Made by a program: the position numbers and the translations under genes. A stretch of DNA of 64,000 nt from Bacillota bacterium (lineage in GTDB: Bacteria > Bacillota > Clostridia > Lachnospirales > Lachnospiraceae). Below, piece by piece: positions 35,021 to 44,209 of the stretch. Position 1 is the first letter of the stretch. Every line of letters begins with the position of its first letter. Below the pieces are notes generated by a model that saw only the letters and a program-made list of their open reading frames with translations, ran no database searches and was not told the DNA's origin. The DNA is taken from NCBI GenBank assembly GCA_023387635.1, contig JAEWHU010000091.1, positions 1 to 64,000 on the forward strand. The letters run 5' to 3'.

Positions 35021-38000
35021 ATGAGTGATAAATTATTATTTAATGACCATTGGGAATTTATGAAGCAGAATATAGGCTTCAATATACAAAGTATGATTGG
35101 CAATGATGCTACTTGGGAAAAAGTAGATCTTCCGCATGACTGGGTAATATATGATACATCTTACTTTCAAGAATCAAAGGAAGGATGGTATAGAAAACGC
35201 TTTACTATTAATCTAGAAGATTCTATGAATGACAATGTAAGTAGTAAACGTTATATCATTCGCTTTGAAGGTATCTATATGGATAGCACTGTTTATGTAA
35301 ATGATACTGTTATTGGAGAATGGAAATATGGTTATTCTACCTTTGAATATGATATTACAGATGCCTTAATTAATGGAGAGAATGAGATAATGGTACGAGT
35401 GGTTCTACAAGTACCTAATTCAAGGTGGTATTCTGGTGGTGGTATATACAGGAATGTGTGGCTAAAGGCTGTGCCAAGTGTATGCCTGGCATCGGATGGT
35501 ATCTATATATCCACAGAGAAGTTAGCTGATGTATGGAGTGTAAGGATTGAAAGTGAAATTAATTATTATAATAGTAATCATACTAGGGATAAGAATGATT
35601 TATATACCATAAGACATACCATATATGATAAAAAATCTACAATAGTTGGACATGCAATAGGTAGTGAAGAAAAACAAACGATAACTGTTGCATCTCCTCA
35701 ATTATGGGATACAAATGATCCTTATTTATATACACTAAAAACAGAACTTATATTACATAATGAAGTAATTGATGAAGAAATTAGTCGTTTTGGATTTAGA
35801 ACTATTGATTATGATACAGAGAAGGGCTTCTTCTTAAATAATAAGCATATTAAATTACATGGGACATGTGAGCATCATGATCTTGGGGCACTTGGAGCTG
35901 CAGTAAATAAGGAGGCATTAAAACGACGACTTATACTACTTAAGGAAATGGGTGTTAATGCAATTCGTACAGCTCATAATATGTGCTCCGTAGAATTACT
36001 AGATTTAGCAGATGAAATGGGATTACTAATTAATGCAGAATCTTTTGATATGTGGGAGCGACCGAAAACTACATATGATTATGCCAGGTTCTTTAAGGAA
36101 TGGGTAGAACGCGATGTTGCTAGTTGGATTCGTAGAGATAGAAACCATCCTTCCATTATTATGTGGTGTATAGGAAATGAGATCTACGATACACATGCAG
36201 ATGAAAGGGGCCAGGAACTTACACGTATGATTATGGATATGGTGTATCAACATGATCCATACCATAATGCACCTGTAACCATTGGTTCTAATTATATGCC
36301 TTGGGAAAATGCTAGAAAATGTGCTGATATAGTTAAAATAGCTGGTTACAACTATGCAGAAAAATATTATGAGCAGCATCATAAGGAACATAAAGATTGG
36401 TTGATATATGGTAGTGAGACAGGTTCTATTGTACAAAGTCGAGGGATTTATCATTTTCCTTTAAGCTCAAATATATTGTGTGATGATGATGAGCAATGCT
36501 CTTCCCTTGGGAATAGTGTAACTAGTTGGGGTGCAAAAAGCATAGAAAAATGTATCATTGATGATAGGGATGCAAAATTTAATGCTGGTATGTTTATATG
36601 GAGTGGCTTTGATTATATTGGTGAGCCTACACCATATCACACAAAAAACAGTTATTTTGGTCAACTCGATACTGCAGGGTTTAAGAAAGATTCTTTTTAC
36701 ATATATCAAGCAGAATGGACAGACTATAAAAAGACACCTATGATACATATATTCCCATATTGGGACTTTAATGAAGGACAGATGATAGATGTACGTGTTT
36801 GCTCTAATGCTCCTAAGGTAGAACTTTTCTTTAATGGAAGTTCTATGGGAACTTTTGAAATCGATCATGAGAATGGGCAGAAATTAGTAGCGGATTATAG
36901 ATTGCCATATAGTAAAGGTGAATTACTTGCTGTGGCTTATGATGAAAATGATAATGTAATAGCAAAAGATGTAAAACGTTCTTTTCATGATGCTACAAAG
37001 ATTATATTAACACCGGATAAAACAGAGTTAAAAGCTGATGGCATGGATATAATACATGTTCAAATATCCATGGAGGATATAGACGGTAATCCAGTAGAAA
37101 ATGCAAATAACAGGGTTAATGTAAAGGTTAGCGGCGCTGGGCGCTTGATTGGCCTTGATAATGGAGATAGTACAGATTTTGATTCCTATAAAGGTACTAG
37201 TCGAAGGTTATTTAGTGGTAAGTTATTAGCGATAATAGCTGCAAAAACAATATCTGGTGAAATTCATATAGAAGTATCTTCTGATGGACTACCAGCTACA
37301 TCTATGACTTATAAGGCAAATATGTGCGAAATTCCTATTGGAATATCTGCAACGGAAGAGAACGTGGAGAGTCCATTGATTTCAGAGGTTCCTATTCGTA
37401 AACTTGAAATACTAAGTCCGTCTGGAACTCAATTACATGAGGGACTTAGAGAAGTTAATGTACAGGTTAAAGTTTACCCTGAAAATGCCACCTATGATGA
37501 TATTACCTGGCGTGCAACCAATGAATTAGGCGTAGATTCTAATATAGTAAGTATTACACCAAATGGCCGTAATGTAACTATAAACGCATTAGGAGATGGT
37601 AAATTCTATATTCGTGCTATGGCTAAAAATGGAAGTCAGAAGGTAAGGTTAATCTCAATGTTAGATTTTGAAGTAACAGGTCTTGGAACTGCATTCTATA
37701 ATCCTTATGAGTTAATATCAGGAAGCCTATACAGTAAAACTTACGGTGAAATAAGAAGCGGTAATGAACGAGGTGTTGCAACATCAAGAGATGGGGAGAG
37801 CATTGTTATATATGACAAAATAGATTTTGGTCCTATTGGTTCAAGTGAAATTACAATACCTATTTTTGAACTTGGTAATAAACCTACCCAGATAGAGATC
37901 TGGGAAGGGGAACCGCGAAGTGCTTCTAGTGAGCTATTAGCAGATGTTATATATCACAAAAAATCCAAGTGGAATACTTATCAAGAAGCAACTTATGAAC

Positions 38001-38452
38001 TGAATAAGCGGTTAACTGGTATTACCTCCATATCCTTTCTTCTAAAGGATAAAGTACATATAAAAGGCTTTGTTTTTAAGAAACCTAGGAAAGCTTATGA
38101 GAAGCTTTCTGTAGTAAATCATAATATGTTGTATGGTGATACATATACCATAGGTGAAGATTGTATTACAGGTATAGGTAATAATGTAACCATATCTTTT
38201 AATGACATGGATTTTGGTTTAGAAGGTTTTAAAGGATTAAAAGTATGTGGACGTTCAGTTACTGATAAGAATACCATACAAGTTAGATTTCATAGTGAAA
38301 ATGGTGAGATTAAGAGATTAATAGAATTCCCATACTCTGAGGATTACGCAACACGAGAGTATCCATTGGAATCTGTTAATGGATTACAAACAGTTGAATT
38401 TGTATTTTTACCTGGATCTAATTTTGATTTTAAATGGTTCCAGTTTGTGTAA
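35021..38452 (+). CDS. Glycoside hydrolase family 2, beta-galactosidase-like, multidomain
   Basis: The 1143-residue protein has a GH2 sugar-binding domain (about 1-165), Ig-like domain (about 170-270), TIM barrel with acid/base Glu387 in IGNEI and nucleophile Glu466 in GSETGS, then DUF4982-like and bacterial Ig-like domains (about 600-870) and two C-terminal carbohydrate-binding-like domains. No signal peptide is seen, so it acts in the cytoplasm. Specificity could be beta-galactosidase or another exo-beta-glycosidase. ATG 35021 follows GAGGAAG; an earlier ATG at 34961 gives an atypical extension. First gene of the importer operon. Confidence 0.9.
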   Translation: MSDKLLFNDHWEFMKQNIGFNIQSMIGNDATWEKVDLPHDWVIYDTSYFQESKEGWYRKRFTINLEDSMNDNVSSKRYIIRFEGIYMDSTVYVNDTVIGEWKYGYSTFEYDITDALINGENEIMVRVVLQVPNSRWYSGGGIYRNVWLKAVPSVCLASDGIYISTEKLADVWSVRIESEINYYNSNHTRDKNDLYTIRHTIYDKKSTIVGHAIGSEEKQTITVASPQLWDTNDPYLYTLKTELILHNEVIDEEISRFGFRTIDYDTEKGFFLNNKHIKLHGTCEHHDLGALGAAVNKEALKRRLILLKEMGVNAIRTAHNMCSVELLDLADEMGLLINAESFDMWERPKTTYDYARFFKEWVERDVASWIRRDRNHPSIIMWCIGNEIYDTHADERGQELTRMIMDMVYQHDPYHNAPVTIGSNYMPWENARKCADIVKIAGYNYAEKYYEQHHKEHKDWLIYGSETGSIVQSRGIYHFPLSSNILCDDDEQCSSLGNSVTSWGAKSIEKCIIDDRDAKFNAGMFIWSGFDYIGEPTPYHTKNSYFGQLDTAGFKKDSFYIYQAEWTDYKKTPMIHIFPYWDFNEGQMIDVRVCSNAPKVELFFNGSSMGTFEIDHENGQKLVADYRLPYSKGELLAVAYDENDNVIAKDVKRSFHDATKIILTPDKTELKADGMDIIHVQISMEDIDGNPVENANNRVNVKVSGAGRLIGLDNGDSTDFDSYKGTSRRLFSGKLLAIIAAKTISGEIHIEVSSDGLPATSMTYKANMCEIPIGISATEENVESPLISEVPIRKLEILSPSGTQLHEGLREVNVQVKVYPENATYDDITWRATNELGVDSNIVSITPNGRNVTINALGDGKFYIRAMAKNGSQKVRLISMLDFEVTGLGTAFYNPYELISGSLYSKTYGEIRSGNERGVATSRDGESIVIYDKIDFGPIGSSEITIPIFELGNKPTQIEIWEGEPRSASSELLADVIYHKKSKWNTYQEATYELNKRLTGITSISFLLKDKVHIKGFVFKKPRKAYEKLSVVNHNMLYGDTYTIGEDCITGIGNNVTISFNDMDFGLEGFKGLKVCGRSVTDKNTIQVRFHSENGEIKRLIEFPYSEDYATREYPLESVNGLQTVEFVFLPGSNFDFKWFQFV

Positions 38453-38494
38453 TTATATTACGTAAAATATAGTTTTCTAAGGAGGATAAGGAAT

Positions 38495-39472
38495 ATGGCA
38501 ATGGAAAGTAAAGCGTTAGAAAGGCAAAAGAAGAAAGAAGAAGCAATTCGGATAAAATCGGCACAGACTCCTCTTTTAAAACATATAAAAAGAAATTGGA
38601 AAATGTATTCATTTTTAATAATTCCGGTTCTGTATTTTATTATTTTTAAGTATTTACCGATGGCTGGAAATATCATTGCTTTTCGTAAATATCGTGCTGG
38701 TGGCCCGATTTTTGGTATAGAGTGGTCAGGTTTTAAATATTTTAGACAATTTATGAGAGATAAATCGTTCTGGAATGCATTTCAAAATACATTAACTATT
38801 AATTTAACATATTTAGCGTTTCGGTTTCCCTTAACATTAATCTTTGCATTACTGTTAAATGAAATTAAAAATGTTCGTTGGAAAAAGTTTGTTCAAACAG
38901 TATCCTATTTACCACACTTTATAGCAGTTGTAATTGTGTGTGGTATGGTGAAAGAGTTGGTATCTACTTCTGGACCAATAAACACTATAATTAGAGCTTT
39001 AGGTGGTCAAGCAATTAGTTTTATCCAATTACCAGAATGGTTTGTTACAATCTTTGTAGCATCTGGTGTGTGGCAAGCGCTTGGATGGGGAACAATTTTA
39101 TATCTTGCAGCGATGTCTGGTATAAATACTGAATTATATGATGCGGCAAAAGTAGATGGTGCCAATCGATTTAAACAAGTATGGCACATTACTATACCTG
39201 GTATTCTGCCAACGGTCACAACTATATTGATTCTTGATATTGGTAGTATTGTAGGTTCCGGTGGAGTTTTTGAAAAGATTATGATGTTGTATAATCCGAT
39301 GACACAGGAGACAGCAGATGTTATTTCAACCTATGTATATCGAATGGGTGTAGGGTCAGGAAACTATAGTTATGCAACTGCAGTAGGTCTTTTTGAAGGT
39401 GTTATTGGGTTAGTTCTAGTAACCACAGCCAATATAGTATCTCGTAAGTTAACGAAAAGCAGTTTGTGGTAG
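38495..39472 (+). CDS. Carbohydrate ABC transporter permease, LplB type
   Basis: The 325-residue protein begins with a basic cytoplasmic tail, then six predicted helices and the EAA-type loop DAAKVDGANRFKQVWHITIPGI (about 217-238), which contacts the ATPase. It matches the LplB/YteP permeases of oligosaccharide importers. AAGGAGG precedes ATG 38495. Paired with the next permease. No ATPase gene is present, as usual for this family, which shares an MsmK-like ATPase encoded elsewhere. Confidence 0.93.
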   Translation: MAMESKALERQKKKEEAIRIKSAQTPLLKHIKRNWKMYSFLIIPVLYFIIFKYLPMAGNIIAFRKYRAGGPIFGIEWSGFKYFRQFMRDKSFWNAFQNTLTINLTYLAFRFPLTLIFALLLNEIKNVRWKKFVQTVSYLPHFIAVVIVCGMVKELVSTSGPINTIIRALGGQAISFIQLPEWFVTIFVASGVWQALGWGTILYLAAMSGINTELYDAAKVDGANRFKQVWHITIPGILPTVTTILILDIGSIVGSGGVFEKIMMLYNPMTQETADVISTYVYRMGVGSGNYSYATAVGLFEGVIGLVLVTTANIVSRKLTKSSLW

Positions 39473-39483
39473 GAGGAGAGAAT

Positions 39484-40353
39484 ATGAAGGTTTCAAAATC
39501 ATATAGAGTTTTTCAAGTTATTAATACAATCATCATGATAATCGTAGTGCTAGTAACACTTTATCCTTTTTTGTTTCTGATAGCACAATCATTTAGTTCA
39601 GAAAAAGCTATCTATTCTGGGCAAGTTACTTTGTTTCCAGTAGGTTTTAATATTGATACTTACAAAACTATCTTACAAAAAGGAGATTTTCTTAATTATT
39701 ATAAAAATACTATTATATATGCAGTTTTAGGAACTGTGATATCGTTATTTGGTACAGCTATTTTAGCATATCCTTTATCCAAAGACACATTACGTTTAAA
39801 TAAGTTTTTTACACCTTTTATTATATTTACAATGTATTTTGGTGGTGGACTTATTCCTAACTTTGTTCTAATTAACTCACTTGGGCTTAGAAATACAATT
39901 TGGGCATTCTTAATTCCAGGTGCAATAAGTACATATTATGTATTATTAATGAGATCCTTTTTTGCAAGTCTACCTGTAGAACTTGAAGAAGCAGCTTCCA
40001 TTGATGGAATGGGAACCTTTGGTACATTTATAAAAATTATTCTTCCATTATCAAAGCCTATTATGGCAACTATGGTTTTATTTTATGCAGCCAATATATG
40101 GAGTAACTGGTTTACACCATTCATCTATTTTGATACAAAGAGTATGTGGCCAGTTGCTTTGTACTTAAGACAGATAATCTATGGTGCAACAAGTACCACT
40201 GAATTATCTGCAGGTTTAGACCAAGCACCAGGGATTGCAGCATCAGTAAAATCAGCTTCAATGGTATTAATGTCATTACCAATTATTTGTGTATATCCGT
40301 TTATTCAAAAATATTTTGTACAAGGCATGATGTTAGGTTCTGTAAAAGGATGA
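39484..40353 (+). CDS. Carbohydrate ABC transporter permease, YtcP/LplC type
   Basis: The 289-residue second permease has six helices and the EAA loop EEAASIDGMGTFGTFIKIILPLSKP (about 170-195). The C-terminal QKYFVQGMMLGSVKG is typical of YtcP/LplC proteins. ATG 39484 follows AGGAGGAG; an earlier GTG overlaps the preceding gene and is rejected. It forms the heterodimeric channel with the LplB-type protein. Confidence 0.93.
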   Translation: MKVSKSYRVFQVINTIIMIIVVLVTLYPFLFLIAQSFSSEKAIYSGQVTLFPVGFNIDTYKTILQKGDFLNYYKNTIIYAVLGTVISLFGTAILAYPLSKDTLRLNKFFTPFIIFTMYFGGGLIPNFVLINSLGLRNTIWAFLIPGAISTYYVLLMRSFFASLPVELEEAASIDGMGTFGTFIKIILPLSKPIMATMVLFYAANIWSNWFTPFIYFDTKSMWPVALYLRQIIYGATSTTELSAGLDQAPGIAASVKSASMVLMSLPIICVYPFIQKYFVQGMMLGSVKG

Positions 40354-40444
40354 TATTCTTCCGTCAAATGTATTGAAAATTTTAGATATCAGGTTCAATC
40401 CATTAGGTGGTAAATATAAATTTTATTTTAATCAAGGAGGTATT

Positions 40445-42133
40445 ATGATGAAGTTAAAGAAAATTATTTCTACATTATTAGTTTTAACCATGGTATTTGG
40501 TTTGGCTGCATGTGGAAATGGGGGAAAGAACAGTTCAGAAACAAATTCTGATCAAGGCAATACTAGTGGTACAACAGATGAGGGTAAGGATGTGGCAGAA
40601 GAAAAATTAGACTATGCTTACGGTCTAGATACAACATTTCACTCAGATGAACCAATTACTTATTCTATGATGTATAGTGATCATGAAGCATATCCATACA
40701 GTGCAGATTGGTTATTCTGGAAAGCAGTTACAGAAAGGACTAATGTAAGTTTTGATTTAAATCAAATTGCTCGTGCTGACTATGACGATAAGAAATCCCT
40801 ATTAATTAATGCAGGACAAGCGTCTTACATCATTCCAAAAACTTATGATGAAAATGCATTTGTTACTGGAGGAGCAATAGTTCCAATCAGTGATTGGGTA
40901 CAATACATGCCAAACTATATGAACTTTGTTGAAACATATGGTATGCAAGAAGATTTAAAACAAATTACAAAAGACGATGGTAAATATTACAAACTTCCAG
41001 GTATGTGGGAAGTTCCAGCAGGTACTGGTAGCGAGTATACATTTGTAGTTCGTAAAGATATCTTTGATGCTGCTGGTGTTGATGTTGCAGCATTAGAGAA
41101 AGACTGGACTTGGGATGAATTTTTTGGGTATTTAGTAAAAGTTCAGGAATATGTTGGTGGTGGAACAATTTGGTCCGATAGATTTAAAGGTGAAAATCTT
41201 CTTAAAATCGTAGGTCAAACATATGATGTACCAGCTGGTTGGTCAGTTGGTGATGGTATGCAATATGATCCTGATACAGATAGTTTTTACTTTGCACAAA
41301 CTTCTGATGATTACAAAGAATTTGTTACTTTAATGAATAAATTTGTAAGTTCTGGTATCTTAGATACTGAAACATTTACACAAGAAGATGAAGTAGCAGA
41401 GAACAAATTTTACACAGGTAAAACTGTTCTTTTAGGTTCAAATAGAACATTTTTATCCCAATATCAAACTAAGATGACTGAAACACTTGGTGAAGGTAAC
41501 TTTGAGTTATATTCAATCGTACTTCCAAAAGCTAAAAATAATTATCAAACTGATAATTCAAGACTTGAAAATGGTATTATGATTAGTCAAAAAGCTCTTG
41601 ATGAACTTGGTAAAGACGGATTCATTAAAATGCTTCGTTTTGTTGACTGGTTATGGTATTCTGAAGAAGGTAAAGACCTAACTAGATGGGGAGTTGAAGG
41701 AGAAACATATACTGTGGAAAATGGTGTATACAAATTAAATCCTGAAATTACATATGCTGGTCTTAATCCAACAGCAGAAAAGAAATTAAATGTTGATTAT
41801 GGTTTTGGTAATGGTGTATTCATGTATGGTGGTACATTAGAGCATGCATCATCTATGTTATCTCCAGAATTACAAGATTTCTGTAATAGATTAAATTCAT
41901 ATAGGGAACTAAAACCAGTGAACCCACCTGTAGTTGGTGATGAAGATCAAACAGAAGAGATGAACTTAATTAAAACTCCTCTTATTGATTATGTAAAGAG
42001 TGCTACATTACAATTCATTACAGGTCAAATGGATATAAATGCAGATTGGGATAAATACGTAGCTGCATGTGAATCTAATAATTCAAAAACATATGAAAAT
42101 ATGTACAAAGAGATTTATAGTAATTCAAAATAA
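40445..42133 (+). CDS. Extracellular solute-binding lipoprotein, LplA type
   Basis: The 562-residue protein has a lipoprotein signal (MMKLKKIISTLLVLTMVFG then LAAC lipobox, Cys near 23) and a Gly/Ser/Asn-rich linker. The large binding fold is typical of the LplA subgroup, which takes oligosaccharides; in aldouronate clusters this subgroup binds (methyl)glucuronoxylo-oligosaccharides. AAGGAGG precedes tandem ATGs at 40445 and 40448. A strong hairpin follows the stop, likely protecting this abundant message. Confidence 0.93.
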   Translation: MMKLKKIISTLLVLTMVFGLAACGNGGKNSSETNSDQGNTSGTTDEGKDVAEEKLDYAYGLDTTFHSDEPITYSMMYSDHEAYPYSADWLFWKAVTERTNVSFDLNQIARADYDDKKSLLINAGQASYIIPKTYDENAFVTGGAIVPISDWVQYMPNYMNFVETYGMQEDLKQITKDDGKYYKLPGMWEVPAGTGSEYTFVVRKDIFDAAGVDVAALEKDWTWDEFFGYLVKVQEYVGGGTIWSDRFKGENLLKIVGQTYDVPAGWSVGDGMQYDPDTDSFYFAQTSDDYKEFVTLMNKFVSSGILDTETFTQEDEVAENKFYTGKTVLLGSNRTFLSQYQTKMTETLGEGNFELYSIVLPKAKNNYQTDNSRLENGIMISQKALDELGKDGFIKMLRFVDWLWYSEEGKDLTRWGVEGETYTVENGVYKLNPEITYAGLNPTAEKKLNVDYGFGNGVFMYGGTLEHASSMLSPELQDFCNRLNSYRELKPVNPPVVGDEDQTEEMNLIKTPLIDYVKSATLQFITGQMDINADWDKYVAACESNNSKTYENMYKEIYSNSK

Positions 42134-42144
42134 GTATTAGTAAC

Positions 42145-42174
42145 AGAGAGGGTTCTCTATATAGAGCCCTCTCT
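42145..42174 (+). other. Intercistronic hairpin after the binding-protein gene
   Basis: AGAGAGGG / CCCTCTCT encloses CTCT-ATAT-AGAG. No U tract, and the next gene follows 22 bases later, so it is more likely a 3' stabilising or processing stem than a full terminator. Confidence 0.65.
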
Positions 42175-42195
42175 AAAATAATAAAGGAGGTGCGT

Positions 42196-42870
42196 ATGGG
42201 ATTCTTGAATATTAACAGTTCATTTATGAAATATTTGGGACGATTTACAGATATCATGATCCTTGGATTTTGGTCAATAATATGCTGTTTACCAATTATA
42301 ACGATAGGCACATCCATTTCAGCTACCTACTATGTAACGCTTAAAATGGTTCGTGATGAGGAATGTTATGTTACTAAAGATTTCTTTAAAGGTTTTAAAT
42401 CTAGTTTTAAGAATTCATCCATCCTTTGGATTTGTTTTATGCTGATAGGAATAATTTTTTATTTTAATTTTCAGGTAATGAATGGACTAGAAATGAAGTT
42501 TGAAACAATATGTCGTGCAATACTTATTGTAATCTCTGTATATTTAATTTTTATTAGTGGATTTATCTTTCCTTTAATTGGACGATTTGAAAATACTATA
42601 AAACAGACGCTAAAGAATGCTATCATAATGAGTCTTCTTACTTTGCCTAAAAGTATTTTAATTCTAATTATTAATATGTTACCAATTGCAGTTTTGTATT
42701 ATTTCCCAAATGCTTTTCCCTTTATATTACTTTTTAGTATCTCGGGAGCATGTTATATAAATTCTATGATGATTCGTACTACTTTTGATAAATACCTTAA
42801 TATAACCATGGAGAAAGAAAATAGTGTGGTAGAAGAAAATGTGGACTTAATAGTAAATGAGAATTTATAA
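42196..42870 (+). CDS. YesL-like (DUF624) membrane protein
   Basis: The 224-residue protein has five to six membrane helices and begins GFLNINSSFMKYLGRFTDIMILGFWSIICCLPIITIGTS, the conserved DUF624/YesL N-terminus. Genes of this family almost always sit beside LplABC-type importers; function is unknown. ATG 42196 follows AAAGGAGG; the GTG two codons earlier overlaps that site. Last gene of the operon before a bidirectional terminator. Confidence 0.9.
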   Translation: MGFLNINSSFMKYLGRFTDIMILGFWSIICCLPIITIGTSISATYYVTLKMVRDEECYVTKDFFKGFKSSFKNSSILWICFMLIGIIFYFNFQVMNGLEMKFETICRAILIVISVYLIFISGFIFPLIGRFENTIKQTLKNAIIMSLLTLPKSILILIINMLPIAVLYYFPNAFPFILLFSISGACYINSMMIRTTFDKYLNITMEKENSVVEENVDLIVNENL

Positions 42871-42929
42871 GATATAATAGTATAATTATTATATAGATTA
42901 GTATCTTATTATATAAATAGAAGCAAATA

Positions 42930-42974
42930 AAAATGCCTATTAAAACAAACATTTCTTGTTTTAATAGGCATTTT
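42930..42974. terminator. Bidirectional terminator
   Basis: Perfect 19-bp stem from 42930-42948 (AAAATGCCTATTAAAACAA) with 42956-42974. It separates the importer operon from the convergent AraC gene. Confidence 0.95.
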
Positions 42975-43847
42975 CTACATGGCATGTTTTGAAATAGAAT
43001 ACATTTTTTTGAATTCAGAAGGTGTACAATTCTTATGTATTTTGAACATTCGTATAAACGCAGATATACTTGAAAAACCACATTGAAGAGATATTTCTGT
43101 AATCGACATATCAGGCTCCATTAGTAAAGTCGCGGCATGCATAATTCGCTTTTTGTTCAGATACTGATAAAAAGGGATATCAGCATATTGTCTAAAAATT
43201 CTAGAAAAATGATATTTACTAAAACCTGCTAAGTCAGCAACTTGTTCTAGTGTAATATTTTCGCTAAAATGTTTATTAATATAATCACATACAGATAAAA
43301 AGATCTTAGAGTACTCTAATTCTTTAGAAGAATTGGTATCAATTGCAGTTTTTTCTAATGTAGAGTTTCTACCAATTAATGCAAAGATGGAGATTAGTTT
43401 GGAGTAAATAACAGTATCTTTAAATACAGCATCGCTTTTATATTCAGTTGCAATACTATGAATAAGTCGTTGTAATCCTTCGTGAATTTTAGGGGAGTTC
43501 GCAGGCGTGATATGAACAATTGGTGATAGTATAGCTGTTAAGGATTCAAATTCACGCATGGAATTTAGTGGGGTTAGGTCTGCGAGTATGATGAATCTTC
43601 GACCATTATCAGGTGCATGTAGTTGATGAAGTACACCAGAACTAATAAACAAAATATCGCCCTCATTAAGTACATACTCTATGTTGTTGCAGTATACAGT
43701 ATAGTTATTTTTAGTAGGCATTATAATTTCAAGAGGAGTATGCCAATGTACTGGATAATCTTCTTGTTCATCGTTATCATATAATCTTATGCTTGTATTA
43801 CTTGCATAATTAACAGTTTCTTTATTACCATCTAATTGTTCAATCAT
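42975..43847 (-). CDS. AraC-family regulator with cupin sensor
   Basis: The 290-residue protein has an N-terminal cupin (EDYPVHWHTPLEIIMP ... LNEGDILFISSGVLHQL, about 28-75) and a C-terminal double helix-turn-helix (LEQVADLAGFSKYHFSRIFRQY and ITEISLQCGFSSISAFIRMFK). The ligand is probably a sugar from the pathway. It is divergent from the GH3-GH67 genes and convergent with the importer operon, so it probably controls one or both. GGAGG lies seven bases before the start. Confidence 0.93.
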   Translation of the reverse strand: MIEQLDGNKETVNYASNTSIRLYDNDEQEDYPVHWHTPLEIIMPTKNNYTVYCNNIEYVLNEGDILFISSGVLHQLHAPDNGRRFIILADLTPLNSMREFESLTAILSPIVHITPANSPKIHEGLQRLIHSIATEYKSDAVFKDTVIYSKLISIFALIGRNSTLEKTAIDTNSSKELEYSKIFLSVCDYINKHFSENITLEQVADLAGFSKYHFSRIFRQYADIPFYQYLNKKRIMHAATLLMEPDMSITEISLQCGFSSISAFIRMFKIHKNCTPSEFKKMYSISKHAM

Positions 43848-44209
43848 ATAGGAACCTCCATGAGGGATAGTAGAAATTAAATAAAAAGTAACGAATATAT
43901 ATTAAATTATACCTTATGTTATATAAAATGTAAACATGTAGTATACAAGTATGGGCCTTTGGTAAAAACTTGAAATTATTTAAGTGTAGAAAACATAATA
44001 AATCGAGGATAAATCCCCTAAAATAAGGATTTAAGGTTGATAAAATAAACATAGCAATTAATGAAAACTAAATAGCAAGAATCAAGAAGAAGTGAGGTGA
44101 ATTCTCCATTACAATTAAGTTAACTCAAAAAGTGATAAGTTTATTTGCATGAATGCAAAGGGTTAAATAAATCAGTAAATAACTATAAATAGTGAATAAG
44201 GAGATTGTC
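43848..44209. other. Divergent control region between AraC and GH3 genes
   Basis: This 362-base gap has no gene. It holds the AraC ribosome-binding site, a small hairpin AAATCC/GGATTT (44011-44032) and an inverted repeat at 44144-44159. No promoter of high quality stands out. Confidence 0.5.
44144..44159. promoter_or_regulatory. Inverted repeat TTTGCAT-ga-ATGCAAA upstream of GH3
   Basis: A perfect 7-bp inverted repeat with a two-base centre, 50 bases before the GH3 start. It has the size of an operator. Its binding protein is unknown; the AraC regulator or a LacI-type protein is possible. Confidence 0.45.

Noticed and set aside
35191..35205. Catabolite-response (CcpA) site inside the GH2 gene (GAAAACGCTTTAC)
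   Set aside because: It is cre-like, but it lies in coding sequence where Arg and Leu codons can create it by chance, and no matching site is seen at the promoter.
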